From: Kribbella sp. CA-293567
GTDB taxonomy: Bacteria > Actinomycetota > Actinomycetes > Propionibacteriales > Kribbellaceae
NCBI RefSeq assembly: GCF_027627575.1
Contig: NZ_CP114065.1
Span: 6,758,001 to 6,822,000 of the forward strand
Direction of reading: 5' to 3'
DNA: 64,000 bases
Each line of letters starts with the position of its first letter. The first letter of the stretch is position 1. Shown here piece by piece: positions 26,925 to 36,597 of this stretch. The notes under the pieces were generated by a model that did no database searches, was not told where the DNA came from, and worked only from the letters and a program-made list of their open reading frames with translations. The position numbers and the translations under genes were made by a program.

Positions 26925-29063
26925 ATGGCCGATGTACAGCCCTTCGATCGCCTCCATCCGGTCCTTCAGCACCACATCGTCAACACCCTCGGGTGGTCGG
27001 AACTCCGCCCTCTGCAGAGTGAGGCCATTGAGCCACTGCTCGCGGGGTCAGACGCCGTACTGCTCGCGCCGACTGCGGGCGGTAAAACCGAGGCCGCAAT
27101 GTTCCCGTTGCTTAGCCGGATGGAGAGCGAGCGATGGGGAGGACTTTCTGTTCTCTACGTGTGCCCGCTCAAGGCGCTGCTGAACAATCTTCAGCCACGC
27201 CTGGAGACATATGCCGGTTGGCTTGGGCGAGCGGCGTACACCCGACACGGCGACACGACTGCAGGCGCGCGCAGGCACCAAGTCCTCGAACGCCCCTCGA
27301 TCCTGCTTACTACGCCCGAATCGCTCGAGGCCATGCTGGTCTCGCCGCTGCTGGACGCACCGCGGATGTTCGGCGAACTGCGCACGGTCGTTGTGGACGA
27401 GGTCCACGCGTTCGCCAAAGACGACCGCGGATGGCACCTACTCGCGGTGCTGGAGCGACTGGCAGCTCTCGCTGGCCGGCCGCTGCAACGAGTGGGGCTC
27501 TCCGCAACCGTCGGAAACCCGGCAGAGCTGCTTGAGTGGCTCCAAGGACGGACATTGGGATCGAGGCCTGCCACGGTGGTTGCGCCGCCCGTGGAGACGA
27601 ATGTGGTTCCCGAGCTAGCCCTCGACTACGTAGGAAACGTTGGCAATGCGGCGGCCGTGTTGGCTCAGATGCACCTTGGCGAGAAGCGGCTCGTCTTCGC
27701 CGACTCGAGGCGTACCGTCGAGGATCTGGCGGTTCGGCTACGCGAACGGGAGGTCGAGACTTTCGTATCGCACTCGTCGCTGTCACTGGACGAGCGACGA
27801 AGAGCCGAGACCGCCTTCTCCGAGGCACGGAACTGCGTCATTGTCTCGACATCCACACTCGAGCTCGGAATCGACGTAGGAGACCTCGACCGCGTCATCC
27901 AAATCGGCGCTCCCAACTCCGTCTCATCCCTGCTGCAGCGACTCGGGCGCACCGGACGCCGCCCGGGAACGACCCGGAACATGACGTTCCTGGCTCTGGA
28001 TGACGTGGAGTTCGCGCGGTCTTTGGGTCTTCTCCTGTTGCTCAGCGAGGGGTTTGTCGAGGCCGTGGTTGCACCACCTGAGCCAAGACACGTAGCAGCA
28101 CAGCAGTTCCTCGGAGCTGCCCTACAGAACGGCCATATCGATGTCGACCTCGAGTCGACATGGATAGCCGAGCTCGGGTTGGCGACAGGCGATGAGCTCG
28201 CGCTCATCAAGCAGTGGCTCCTCGACACCGGGCATCTGGATGTGGACTCCGGGCTGGCTTTCGTTGGCCCGACGGCAGAACGACGCTATGGGCCACGCAA
28301 CTTCATGGAGCTGCTGGCGATCTTCACAGCCGCACCCGAGGTCGCTGTGCTGCACGGACGTACAGAGATCGGCAGCGTTGATCCGATGCTGCTGACCACC
28401 AAGACCGACGGGCCGCGTGTGATCGCCCTTGCAGGACGGCCGTGGCAGGTGACCCATATCGACTGGAAGCGACGTCGTGCGTACGTCGAACCGAGTGACG
28501 GGCTCGGAAAGTCCAAGTGGAGCGGTGATCCCCAGCCATACTCTTTCGAGCTCTCCGACGCGATTCGGCGGGTGCTGCTCGGTGCAGACCCTTCGAAAAC
28601 AGAGCTGAGCCGGCGTGCAGTCGACCGCCTCGCCAACTTGCGCGAGACCTTCGATCCACGGGTCAGCAATAACGCAACCGTGATCGCAGAGGAGAGCTCA
28701 CGACTGCGTTGGTGGACCTTCGCGGGGGCTCGAGCCAACGCGGTCTTGACGGCGGCCATCGGCCAAACCGCTCCGGACCTGCTGGATGAGTGGACCTTCA
28801 GCAATCTGAACCTCTCGCTACGGTCCGACGCGACGGCCGTCGCGGTCAGGGCCGCCATGCGTGAAGCCCGAAGCCGCTTCGGAGAAGATCTGGCCGGGGT
28901 GGTGCCAGAGATCAGCCAACAGGCCCTGAAGAAGCTCAAATTCTCGGAACTTCTGCCGCCCCAACTCGCTCTACAAACCCTGGCCGCACGTGGCGCCGAC
29001 TGGCAGGGCGCTGCCTCGGTGGCACACAAGCGAATTGAGAACGCGATACCGACTGCGAAATGA
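26925..29063 (+). CDS. brxHI: BREX type 2 helicase BrxHI (Lhr-like, DEVH box)
   Basis: 712 aa from ATG 26925; the in-frame GTG immediately before it is the alternative start. A superfamily 2 DNA helicase: motif I APTAGGKTEAA near 48, DEVH near 158-161, SATVG near 192, and LELGIDVGDLDRVIQIG plus QRLGRTGRRPG near 320-348 for motifs V/VI. The long C-terminal region (about 370 residues) with PWQVTHIDWKRRRAYVEP resembles Lhr-type helicases. It is the last gene of the BREX-2 operon. The 74 bp that follow separate it from a DUF6308 gene of different style, so the operon probably ends here. The protein is full length. Confidence 0.88.
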   Translation: MADVQPFDRLHPVLQHHIVNTLGWSELRPLQSEAIEPLLAGSDAVLLAPTAGGKTEAAMFPLLSRMESERWGGLSVLYVCPLKALLNNLQPRLETYAGWLGRAAYTRHGDTTAGARRHQVLERPSILLTTPESLEAMLVSPLLDAPRMFGELRTVVVDEVHAFAKDDRGWHLLAVLERLAALAGRPLQRVGLSATVGNPAELLEWLQGRTLGSRPATVVAPPVETNVVPELALDYVGNVGNAAAVLAQMHLGEKRLVFADSRRTVEDLAVRLREREVETFVSHSSLSLDERRRAETAFSEARNCVIVSTSTLELGIDVGDLDRVIQIGAPNSVSSLLQRLGRTGRRPGTTRNMTFLALDDVEFARSLGLLLLLSEGFVEAVVAPPEPRHVAAQQFLGAALQNGHIDVDLESTWIAELGLATGDELALIKQWLLDTGHLDVDSGLAFVGPTAERRYGPRNFMELLAIFTAAPEVAVLHGRTEIGSVDPMLLTTKTDGPRVIALAGRPWQVTHIDWKRRRAYVEPSDGLGKSKWSGDPQPYSFELSDAIRRVLLGADPSKTELSRRAVDRLANLRETFDPRVSNNATVIAEESSRLRWWTFAGARANAVLTAAIGQTAPDLLDEWTFSNLNLSLRSDATAVAVRAAMREARSRFGEDLAGVVPEISQQALKKLKFSELLPPQLALQTLAARGADWQGAASVAHKRIENAIPTAK

Positions 29064-29137
29064 ACTAAGTTGCGACCATTCGATGACAACGGCTGCGTGT
29101 CCCAAAACTGTCACTAGAGGTCTTATCCATCGAAATT

Positions 29138-30157
29138 ATGGAAGGAAGGTGCCATCTTGAATTGCTTCGCGAGTTGGCCCAAGGTGACCCGCTGATGGCA
29201 GACTGGCGCAGCACGTTTGCGGAGATCGGATTCAAGCCGAGTGGCCCGTTCGGTGCCTTGCGGACGCACGTTGAGGATGTTGAAGCTACCGTAGTAGAAG
29301 ACGGCCTCGGCCTTCTTCGATTGACCTTTACTCACATCACAAAGCGCTCCCCGATGCAATATGACGTCACTGTCCCCCTCGACATACCGGCACAGCAGTT
29401 AGCTCAACTACTAGTCAGCGCGTTCGAGCGAGCGCACCCCAAAGTTCGCGCGAAGACGGCGAGCCCAGAGGCCACACCGCTGGACTACGGCATCGTTCGC
29501 GTTGGCGGTGCGCTCATTGAACGTGAGCGAGCCATCGGCTTGGCCCGCGAATACCTAACAGGATCTGCCACCTGGGCTTACCCGGCATACGACGCATACC
29601 AAGCGCAATCGGACCCGAACCGCATTGAGGACGCAGACTTGCTTGCGCCAGTGTTGCTCAATGTCAACAGGCTCACCCTTAAGGCCTACTACGGTTTGCA
29701 GCAACAACGGCCCCGATTGCAGGAGTGGCTGACAGAAATCCCTCAGGGTGCCCAACTGATCAGCGCTGAGGACAAGGATCTTAAGCCGATCCGAATGCTG
29801 TTCGGAGTGCTCGACGAGCACAGGATCCCAGACGTCCGGGGGACGATTCTTGCGAAGATCCTGCATCGCAAAAGGCCCGGCTTCATTCCGCTCTACGACG
29901 AACGCATCCGCCGCTGTTACCAAGACACTGAGCGGGCACCGGTGCCACCCCAGCGAGGTCGTCCATGGGGCGACTTCTTCGTCGCTCTAGCAATGGCCAT
30001 GCGCAAGGACCTAGTTGACCAGCACGAAACCTGGTCTGAAATCGCGGACCTCGCTACAAACCCGCCGATCAGCCACCTCCGCGCTCTCGACATAGTCGCC
30101 TGGCGTGCCGCCGGCAGCCTCTCGGTCGGAGATCCACTGAACGAGCCTTTGACATAA
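29138..30157 (+). CDS. DUF6308-like protein
   Basis: 339 aa from ATG 29138; an internal ATG at 29194 (MADWRST) is the alternative. The central part (SDPNRIEDADLLAPVLLNV, then RGTILAKILHRKRPGFIPLY and DERIRRCY) matches what I know as DUF6308, a helical domain of unknown activity found in actinobacterial accessory regions. The N-terminal 120 residues look like a separate alpha/beta domain (LLRLTFTHITKRSPMQYDV). It follows the BREX operon on the same strand by 74 bp and may be a defence accessory gene. It has no catalytic motif that I can name. Confidence 0.65.
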   Translation: MEGRCHLELLRELAQGDPLMADWRSTFAEIGFKPSGPFGALRTHVEDVEATVVEDGLGLLRLTFTHITKRSPMQYDVTVPLDIPAQQLAQLLVSAFERAHPKVRAKTASPEATPLDYGIVRVGGALIERERAIGLAREYLTGSATWAYPAYDAYQAQSDPNRIEDADLLAPVLLNVNRLTLKAYYGLQQQRPRLQEWLTEIPQGAQLISAEDKDLKPIRMLFGVLDEHRIPDVRGTILAKILHRKRPGFIPLYDERIRRCYQDTERAPVPPQRGRPWGDFFVALAMAMRKDLVDQHETWSEIADLATNPPISHLRALDIVAWRAAGSLSVGDPLNEPLT

Positions 30158-30214
30158 ACCCGGCGACCTAGGCTAGTTGCCATGAAGCGGCTGCAAGCCT
30201 GCCTGCCGGACAGT

Positions 30215-30913
30215 TCACTCGTCGGCAGCCCCATGTCGCATGACTGTGAGTGCAAGTGCGTCGATATCACGATCCACTGATTGGTAAGTCTGCATCAGGT
30301 CAACTGGCGTGCCCGTCGTTGCCCACGCACTGCCGCTGCTCGTCTCGAACGCCAGCATCAGGCCCGGCCGCTTACACATCCAGAACCGATACCCAGATTC
30401 ACCAAACGGATCATCCGTCAGCGGCCGCCGGAGACTACCGCTGACTGGGAACATATCGAGCCAGCTCGCGGGACCACCGCCGTAGCCCGAGGTGTCAACA
30501 TAGCCAGGCTCGATCTCGATCGGACGCACGGTCATGAACGACGTCGCAGCGATCCCTGCTATGACCCTGTACACCAGAGTCGCTGGCGTACTCGCCGGCA
30601 CCATTGCCACAGATGGCAGCCCCGCAGCCACTTCAAGTCGCCTCATGAACTCCCGAGGTTCGTTGCGCAGATAGTCGATCCATTCAGTTGGCTCCCAGTC
30701 GCAGACGCCATGATCGTGACGACTGTGTACCTGAATTGTGCCGCTGCGATTGAGCATAATATCTAATCCGGCAATCGATCTTAGGGCCAATACATCATAT
30801 TGACCGCCGCCAGGATGCTCACGTGCGATACGAATGAGTTGAGGGTGCCGACGGGCAATCTCGCTTGCCAGACGCCATGACGCTGCCTCGACGACGGTCG
30901 GACTTAAGGTCAT
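30215..30913 (-). CDS. TY-Chap2-like putative peptide chaperone
   Basis: 232 aa. The N-terminus (TVVEAASWRLASEIARRHPQ, then HPGGGQYDVLALRS and LNRSGTIQVH) matches a family I recall as TY-Chap2, a T3SS-chaperone/YbjN-like putative peptide-binding domain common in actinobacteria. The rest (GYGGGPASWLDMFPVSGSLR, PFGESGYRFWMCKRPG) is less conserved. It is convergent with the DUF6308 gene (57 bp between stops) and divergent from the large helicase-nuclease gene. The start ATG at 30913 is preceded on the coding strand by GAAGGAAAAA. Proteins of this type often accompany secreted toxin or signalling genes, but no such partner is visible here. Confidence 0.6.
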   Translation of the reverse strand: MTLSPTVVEAASWRLASEIARRHPQLIRIAREHPGGGQYDVLALRSIAGLDIMLNRSGTIQVHSRHDHGVCDWEPTEWIDYLRNEPREFMRRLEVAAGLPSVAMVPASTPATLVYRVIAGIAATSFMTVRPIEIEPGYVDTSGYGGGPASWLDMFPVSGSLRRPLTDDPFGESGYRFWMCKRPGLMLAFETSSGSAWATTGTPVDLMQTYQSVDRDIDALALTVMRHGAADE

Positions 30914-31419
30914 AGATTTTTCCTTCTGCAGTTAAGACTCAGCGGCCTTCGATATTTCCTGGTAGATGCTCCACCGACGGTGTCAGCGCTGCCTCGTACA
31001 TAGCCTCTTCCTGCTCAGATGCCAAGAGCGAAGAAGCTTCGATGCCAGGTGGTTCATGTTGATCACCCATCGGCCCTGTGGGGGTCGCACCTCGCTGCCT
31101 GGGCCACGATGTGACTGATCGTTACGCCGCGGGCAGTTCCGTCAGCTCATCGCTCTGGAACTCCGAGGGCGCAAGGCTCTCCGACACCGCTCAATCTCAC
31201 TCGCACGTTCTTCTCAATGCTCCTCTTGAGCGCCCGCGGCCTTCGGATTTTGTGCCCGCCGTAACGCTAGGTGAGCTACAGCGATCATCGAAGTGTGGCG
31301 TAGGCCGCTCCGCGGGTCTACGGTTGCGAGTTCAAGCCCATGCTGGCTGGGGGGCCAGCAACCCGTTGGGGTCGGTGATGCCGGGGCTTGTTAGGGGCGG
31401 ATGAGGCTGGGGGAAGACA
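30914..31419. other. 506-bp divergent intergenic region
   Basis: Separates the TY-Chap2-like gene from the helicase-nuclease. A plus-strand frame at 31078-31404 is Ser/Arg-rich, lacks a ribosome binding site and is not supported. The stretch around 31320-31360 looks faintly like a tRNA T-arm (GCGAGTTCAAGCCCATGC) but no cloverleaf can be drawn. Promoters for both neighbours should lie here; I could not place them. Confidence 0.4.
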
Positions 31420-34400
31420 GTGGAGTCACAGGGGGTGGGCTCGTCTGTGCCGGACGGGTCCTTAAACGATCGAGCTGCACGGATCTTCGAGTTTCTGGTT
31501 CAACTGCAGCGGCTACGAACTAAAGTCGTGCGTTCGGTCGATGCATACCGGTCGGTAATGTGGTTTGGTCACCTGCCCGTGGCCGACGGCTTGCGCTTCG
31601 GGCAGGGAACCGGCGATCCCACCCTGTGGCTGACGATCGACCGTGTCGAGCGAGTTCCGCCTCCGTCGCCACCGGAGCTTCTCAAGCCGTGGATCACTGA
31701 GAAATCATTGCGCGACTCCTCGCGAACGATTCCATCGCTAAGTCCTGTTGCGGCTCGGGCGGTTCAGGTCGTGACGCCTGAAGGTGATCTCGAGACGGTT
31801 ACCGAAGAGCTACTGCTGCAGGATTCTCCCGAGGTACCCGATGCGCTTGGCGATTGGGCGCCGGTCTGGCAGGCATGGGCGGCAGACGATCGGCCACGAG
31901 CCGCCGTCGGCGACGCGTACCACCGGATTTATGCGATGTACCAGGACTCGCGTGCTCTCGCTGAGACCTATGAAATCGTTCTCGGACTCGGATGCCTCAC
32001 CACCAGGTCTGGTAGCCAGGATGTCCGGCGACATCTCGTCACGATGGCCGCAACGATCGAGCTTGATCTGGACTCGGGACGGCTGACTGTGGTGCCTTCC
32101 CCGGACGCCAGGCCACCGGCGCTCGAGGAGGACATGCTGGATCCACAAGACACTGCGTCTGACATCCTTCGCCAGTCAATCCGTACCGGGCTCGAAAGCC
32201 TTAACGATCCATGGAGCGATGAACCGGACGGCGTGACCGTTTTACTCCGGTCATGGGTGAACGGATCCGGCCCTGACGCTGCCTTTGTTGCCGCGCAGTT
32301 GCCGCCGGCAAGCGGCGCTGGCGCGAAGGAGCCCACCGTAACGTTCGCACCCGCTCTGATACTGCGCGAGCGAACCAAGAGGTCGTTCGTCGCGGCTTGT
32401 GAGCAGATCATCGCGATGCTGCGCGCTGGCCAAGAGGTGCCGTCGGGTCTGCGGCAGTTCGCTGAAATTACTGACGGTCGCGTCTTCGATGCTGACCAGC
32501 GGTCCTGGAAACAGGCATATGCCGACGAAGAGGTTTACTTCCCCAAGCCGGCAAACGACGAACAACGTCTGATCCGAGAGCGGCTGGCCGATCATCAAAC
32601 AGTGGTCGTCCAAGGCCCGCCAGGGACAGGCAAGACCCACACGATCGCGAACCTAGTTAGTGACCTGCTTGCCCATGGGCAACGAGTCCTTGTTACAAGC
32701 ACGACCACGCGCGCCCTGACGGTTCTCAAGGACAAGCTGCCGAGCGAAGTCAGCGATCTGTGCGTCAGTGTCACCGACGATGCCGTGAGGGGGCAGGCGG
32801 ACCTCGAGCGATCGGTGACAACCATCCTGGACAAGGCTGACCGGTGGGATGCTACAGCCGCCGAGCGAGAGGCAGCAGACCTTCGGAGGCGTCTGACATC
32901 CGCTCGGAAGCGTGAGCAGACAGCGCTTTCCGAGTTGCGCTCGATTCGAGAACACGAGACCTACGTCTATGGTCCTGACGTCGGTAGCTACTCCGGAACA
33001 TTGCAGGAGATCGCCGAACGCCTTGCGCGGGAGGCCAACGCCTTAGGTTGGCTTGGTCGTGCCACGTCCGATCGACTCGATGTCAGCGTGGCCGACGTGA
33101 CCGAGTTCCTGGACTTGTCGCGTCGTGCGACCCCTGAGTTGCGGGCACTGGCCGGAGGAGTCCCACAGCTTACCGAGCTTGTACAGCCGACCGATTTTGA
33201 GGGACTTGCCGAGCGGCGAACCGAGTTGAACGCGCGTGAAGCGGATCTGATCGAGGCTCGGGGAACAGAGGAGTTCGTCGCGCTTGCGAACACAGAGACA
33301 CCCGAACGGGACGAGATCCGCCGCGTGCTGAGTGACCTGGGCCGTCGTCGGGGCGAGCTTGGTCGCCGTACCGAGGAATGGGCTGCCGAGGCTCAGAGTG
33401 CGGTGCTCAGCGGCCGAGACCGCGTCTGGCGGCAGCGACAGGAAATGACCGCGGCCGGCATCATCAATGAAGAGTCGTGGCTTGCAGGTATCGATGGACA
33501 TGCTGTCACGGGGCTTGATGCTCTTGACCTTGGTGAGGCCGCCGGGCACGCCGCCGCCCTATTCGATCACCTGAACCAGGGTGGCAAGCTCAAAGGGCTT
33601 CTCGGGCGATCCAAGATCGCCAAGGTTGCCTCGCCGTTCCTGGATCAGGTCCGTGTCGATGGCCGGGAGATTGACGATCTGAAACGTCTGCGACCCGCTC
33701 ATTCTCAAGTCATGGTCGAGAAGGTACTGGTACCACTAGAAGCAATGTGGGGCTACGCGCAGCCGCAAACCCTACCGCTCGCGCAACGGATCGCAGTCCT
33801 TGTCGATGACAACAAGATCCTCGCCGATGTCCTGTCTTTTGCAGATGCGGTCCACGTCGTCGAGCGACGGCTGCAGGAATTCCCCACAATGCCCGCCGTG
33901 GATCTTGGCGGGAGCGACGGCATCGCTAGGCTAGTCAGGGCGCTGGATGCGCTGGATCTCGTCGCTCTTCATGAGGTAGTTCGAGCTTCGGTCGATCGGA
34001 CGAAGCGACTGTTGGACGATCAGGCGGCAGGCTCGGTCGCGGCCGTCCAACAAGGTGCAAAAGCCCTCAGCAGGTGGGACCCAGCCGAGTACCGAACGGC
34101 ATTCCACGCTCTGGAAGCAGCCAGGGAAGCAAATACGGTCCTCGAGCGACTGCGTCAGTCTCGACAGGACGTTGCGACTGCAGCACCGGATCTTGTTGCA
34201 GGCATTGAGCAGACAAGCTCAGATCCGGCCTGGGACGAGCGATTGCACCGGCTATCCGAGGCCTGGGCCTGGTCCGTGTGGGATGAGAGGTTGACCGCCA
34301 AGACCGATCCACTCGCTGAACAACGATGGCGGGAGTCGCTCGACGCCGCTGAGGTAGACATTCGGGCAGCATTGGAGCGACTCGCGACCAACAGGGGCTG

Positions 34401-36501
34401 GGCGCATGCACTCAGACGTCTTACCCCAAGAGAGTCCACCCACCTAAAGATGTACGCCCAGGCCGTGCGCAAGGCGGGTAAAGGCACCGGGAAATACGTG
34501 AGCAGGTATCGCGAAGATGCTCGCCAGAGTCTTCAGGAATGCCAGAGCGCAGTTCCTGCATGGATCATGCCGATGCACCAGGTCTTCGACACCGTTCCGG
34601 TCGATCGGCCGAATCTGTTCGATGTCGTTATCGTCGACGAGGCCAGTCAATCCGGACTCGAAGGACTGTTGCTGTCCTGGTTGGCTCCTCGGCTGGTTGT
34701 CGTTGGGGATGACAAGCAGGTAAGTCCATCGAACGTGGGGTTGGACCACGAAGCTGTCTTTACATTGCAGGACCGCTACCTAGCGCCGCTTGAACACAAG
34801 GCCCTGTTCGGCCCCCTCAACAGCTTCTTCGACCAGGCAGTCGGCATGGCGTCGCGCATCATGCTCCGCGAGCACTTCCGCTGTATGCCCGAGATCATCG
34901 GCTTCTCCAATGAGCTGTGCTACAACGGTGCGCTAGTGCCTCTGCGGCAGTATGGTGCCGACCGGCTGCCACCGTTGCGCACGACCTACGTCAAGGGCGC
35001 CGTCGTATCCGGCCGCCGGGACGTTGTCAACGAACCCGAAGCCGACGAGATCGTCGCTCAGATCGAGAAGTGTTGTGCCGATCCGGCGTACGACGGCAAG
35101 TCCATGGGCGTCATCACCTTGCTCGGGCACGCACAGGACAAACTGATCATGCAGCGGCTGGTAGACGCCCTGGGAGTCCGCCTCGTCGAGGAACGAAAGC
35201 TGCGCGCCGGCAACGCCGAGGCGTTCCAAGGTGATGAGCGAGACGTCATCTTCATCTCGATGGTTTCGAGTCTCCAGTCGACAATCGGCCCGGCCCGCAT
35301 CGGCACACTCAGCAAAGAATCCGATCAACAGCGCCTCAACGTCGCGGCATCCCGTGCGAGGGACCAGGTATGGCTGTTCCATAGTGTTCAGCCAGGAGAC
35401 TTGTCCGGCAAAGACTTGCGGCAGCGTTATCTGCGCTACCTGCTCAAGCCTGTGGGACAGCAGGATGCGCTCGATATCGGTGACGTTCTGCCTGATCGCC
35501 GTCATCCGGCCTTCGATAGCCTATTTGAGCAACGCGTCTTCCTCGCCGCACGCGAGCGCGGATTCCGCGTGCGCCCGCAGGTTAAGGTCGGCGGCTATCG
35601 AATCGACCTGGTTATCGAAGGCGGCACCCAGCGACTAGCCGTCGAATGCGACGGCGATGCATTCCATGACGGCGAGGCAGCGTTGGACGACGCGGCCCGG
35701 CAGCGAGACCTCGAACGGGTCGGCTGGACCTTCTGGCGCGTTCGAGGCAGCGTCTTCTTCCGGGATCCGCAACAAGCTCTCCAACCACTCTGGGCACAAC
35801 TCGAGGACCTGGAGATTCAGCCAACTTGGGGTCAGCAGACGATTCAAGACGCTATAGCCACACATGTCGAGGTTCAGGCCGCCGCGGTACCCGTCAGCAG
35901 TGCAGCGGATGAACTACTTGATGAGCCCTTCTCACCAGGCAACTCGACCGATGTAACCACGATCGTTGCGCCGGCAGCCTCAACAGCCACCGTCATTGAC
36001 AAGCCCCAGATCGATGATCATCCGGTGCAGCGGTTCCGCAGCGGGAAGATGCTGCTCTCTTCAGTCGCACGAAGAAGAGTTCAAGAGGAAGCCACGGCCA
36101 TCCAACGATGGCTCCGTGATCCGCCGCCCATCAGAGCCGTTGACGGACGATCGCACGATGTCGAGCTTGTAAACCAGGAACGACATCGTGATGACCTAGA
36201 GACCCGATTGCACCACCTTGAGCGAGTGCTGTCGCAGTCAACCGTGGATCCGTCGCACGGCGGCGGCCTTTGGGTTACGCCCGGATGCATTATCGGGCTC
36301 CAGTACCCGGGCGACGACGACTGCGATCGGCTGTTCGTGACCATCGTGCCGCATGCCAATGATCTTCCTACCGACACGCTGCCGGTCAGCCCCCTTACTG
36401 ATCTTGCGCGGGCCATCGAAGGCGCAGAGCCTGGGGACACGGTCGAGTTCGAGACGCCGCGGGGTCTCCAGCGGGCTGTTGTAGTCGAAGTTCAGGACTG
36501 A
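31420..36501 (+). CDS. SF1 helicase / Vsr-like nuclease with GreA-like C-terminal domain
   Basis: 1693 aa from GTG 31420 (GGGGAAG upstream). Domains in order: an N-terminal region of about 390 residues without an assigned fold; a superfamily 1 (Upf1/AAA_11-AAA_12-like) helicase with QGPPGTGKTHTIANL near 397-411, VIVDEASQSGLEG near 1070 and NVAASRARDQVWLF near 1306; a PD-(D/E)XK nuclease of the Vsr/DUF559 kind (GGYRIDLVIEGG, then AVECDGDAFHD, about 1365-1460); and a C-terminal GreA/GreB-like part (about 1540-1693) with coiled coil ETRLHHLERVLSQ, then TPGCIIGLQYPGDDD and SPLTDLARAIEGAEPGDTVE. Helicase-Vsr proteins act alone in phage defence (Hhe-like). The Gre-like end is unusual and could dock in or near RNA polymerase. 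The helicase insert is coiled-coil rich. Followed 96 bp later by GmrSD. Confidence 0.85.
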   Translation: MESQGVGSSVPDGSLNDRAARIFEFLVQLQRLRTKVVRSVDAYRSVMWFGHLPVADGLRFGQGTGDPTLWLTIDRVERVPPPSPPELLKPWITEKSLRDSSRTIPSLSPVAARAVQVVTPEGDLETVTEELLLQDSPEVPDALGDWAPVWQAWAADDRPRAAVGDAYHRIYAMYQDSRALAETYEIVLGLGCLTTRSGSQDVRRHLVTMAATIELDLDSGRLTVVPSPDARPPALEEDMLDPQDTASDILRQSIRTGLESLNDPWSDEPDGVTVLLRSWVNGSGPDAAFVAAQLPPASGAGAKEPTVTFAPALILRERTKRSFVAACEQIIAMLRAGQEVPSGLRQFAEITDGRVFDADQRSWKQAYADEEVYFPKPANDEQRLIRERLADHQTVVVQGPPGTGKTHTIANLVSDLLAHGQRVLVTSTTTRALTVLKDKLPSEVSDLCVSVTDDAVRGQADLERSVTTILDKADRWDATAAEREAADLRRRLTSARKREQTALSELRSIREHETYVYGPDVGSYSGTLQEIAERLAREANALGWLGRATSDRLDVSVADVTEFLDLSRRATPELRALAGGVPQLTELVQPTDFEGLAERRTELNAREADLIEARGTEEFVALANTETPERDEIRRVLSDLGRRRGELGRRTEEWAAEAQSAVLSGRDRVWRQRQEMTAAGIINEESWLAGIDGHAVTGLDALDLGEAAGHAAALFDHLNQGGKLKGLLGRSKIAKVASPFLDQVRVDGREIDDLKRLRPAHSQVMVEKVLVPLEAMWGYAQPQTLPLAQRIAVLVDDNKILADVLSFADAVHVVERRLQEFPTMPAVDLGGSDGIARLVRALDALDLVALHEVVRASVDRTKRLLDDQAAGSVAAVQQGAKALSRWDPAEYRTAFHALEAAREANTVLERLRQSRQDVATAAPDLVAGIEQTSSDPAWDERLHRLSEAWAWSVWDERLTAKTDPLAEQRWRESLDAAEVDIRAALERLATNRGWAHALRRLTPRESTHLKMYAQAVRKAGKGTGKYVSRYREDARQSLQECQSAVPAWIMPMHQVFDTVPVDRPNLFDVVIVDEASQSGLEGLLLSWLAPRLVVVGDDKQVSPSNVGLDHEAVFTLQDRYLAPLEHKALFGPLNSFFDQAVGMASRIMLREHFRCMPEIIGFSNELCYNGALVPLRQYGADRLPPLRTTYVKGAVVSGRRDVVNEPEADEIVAQIEKCCADPAYDGKSMGVITLLGHAQDKLIMQRLVDALGVRLVEERKLRAGNAEAFQGDERDVIFISMVSSLQSTIGPARIGTLSKESDQQRLNVAASRARDQVWLFHSVQPGDLSGKDLRQRYLRYLLKPVGQQDALDIGDVLPDRRHPAFDSLFEQRVFLAARERGFRVRPQVKVGGYRIDLVIEGGTQRLAVECDGDAFHDGEAALDDAARQRDLERVGWTFWRVRGSVFFRDPQQALQPLWAQLEDLEIQPTWGQQTIQDAIATHVEVQAAAVPVSSAADELLDEPFSPGNSTDVTTIVAPAASTATVIDKPQIDDHPVQRFRSGKMLLSSVARRRVQEEATAIQRWLRDPPPIRAVDGRSHDVELVNQERHRDDLETRLHHLERVLSQSTVDPSHGGGLWVTPGCIIGLQYPGDDDCDRLFVTIVPHANDLPTDTLPVSPLTDLARAIEGAEPGDTVEFETPRGLQRAVVVEVQD

Positions 36502-36597
36502 AAGAAGTCTTCCCGTTATCTATCAAACAATTCTGGCATGCAGACTTCTCGGGGTTGGTCGACATATGTCGTTAGCGACAGCATCATTAGGAGCGAG

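Noticed and set aside
31078..31404. Small gene before the helicase-nuclease
   Set aside because: Ser/Arg/Gly-rich frame with no ribosome binding site or homology; probably promoter DNA.
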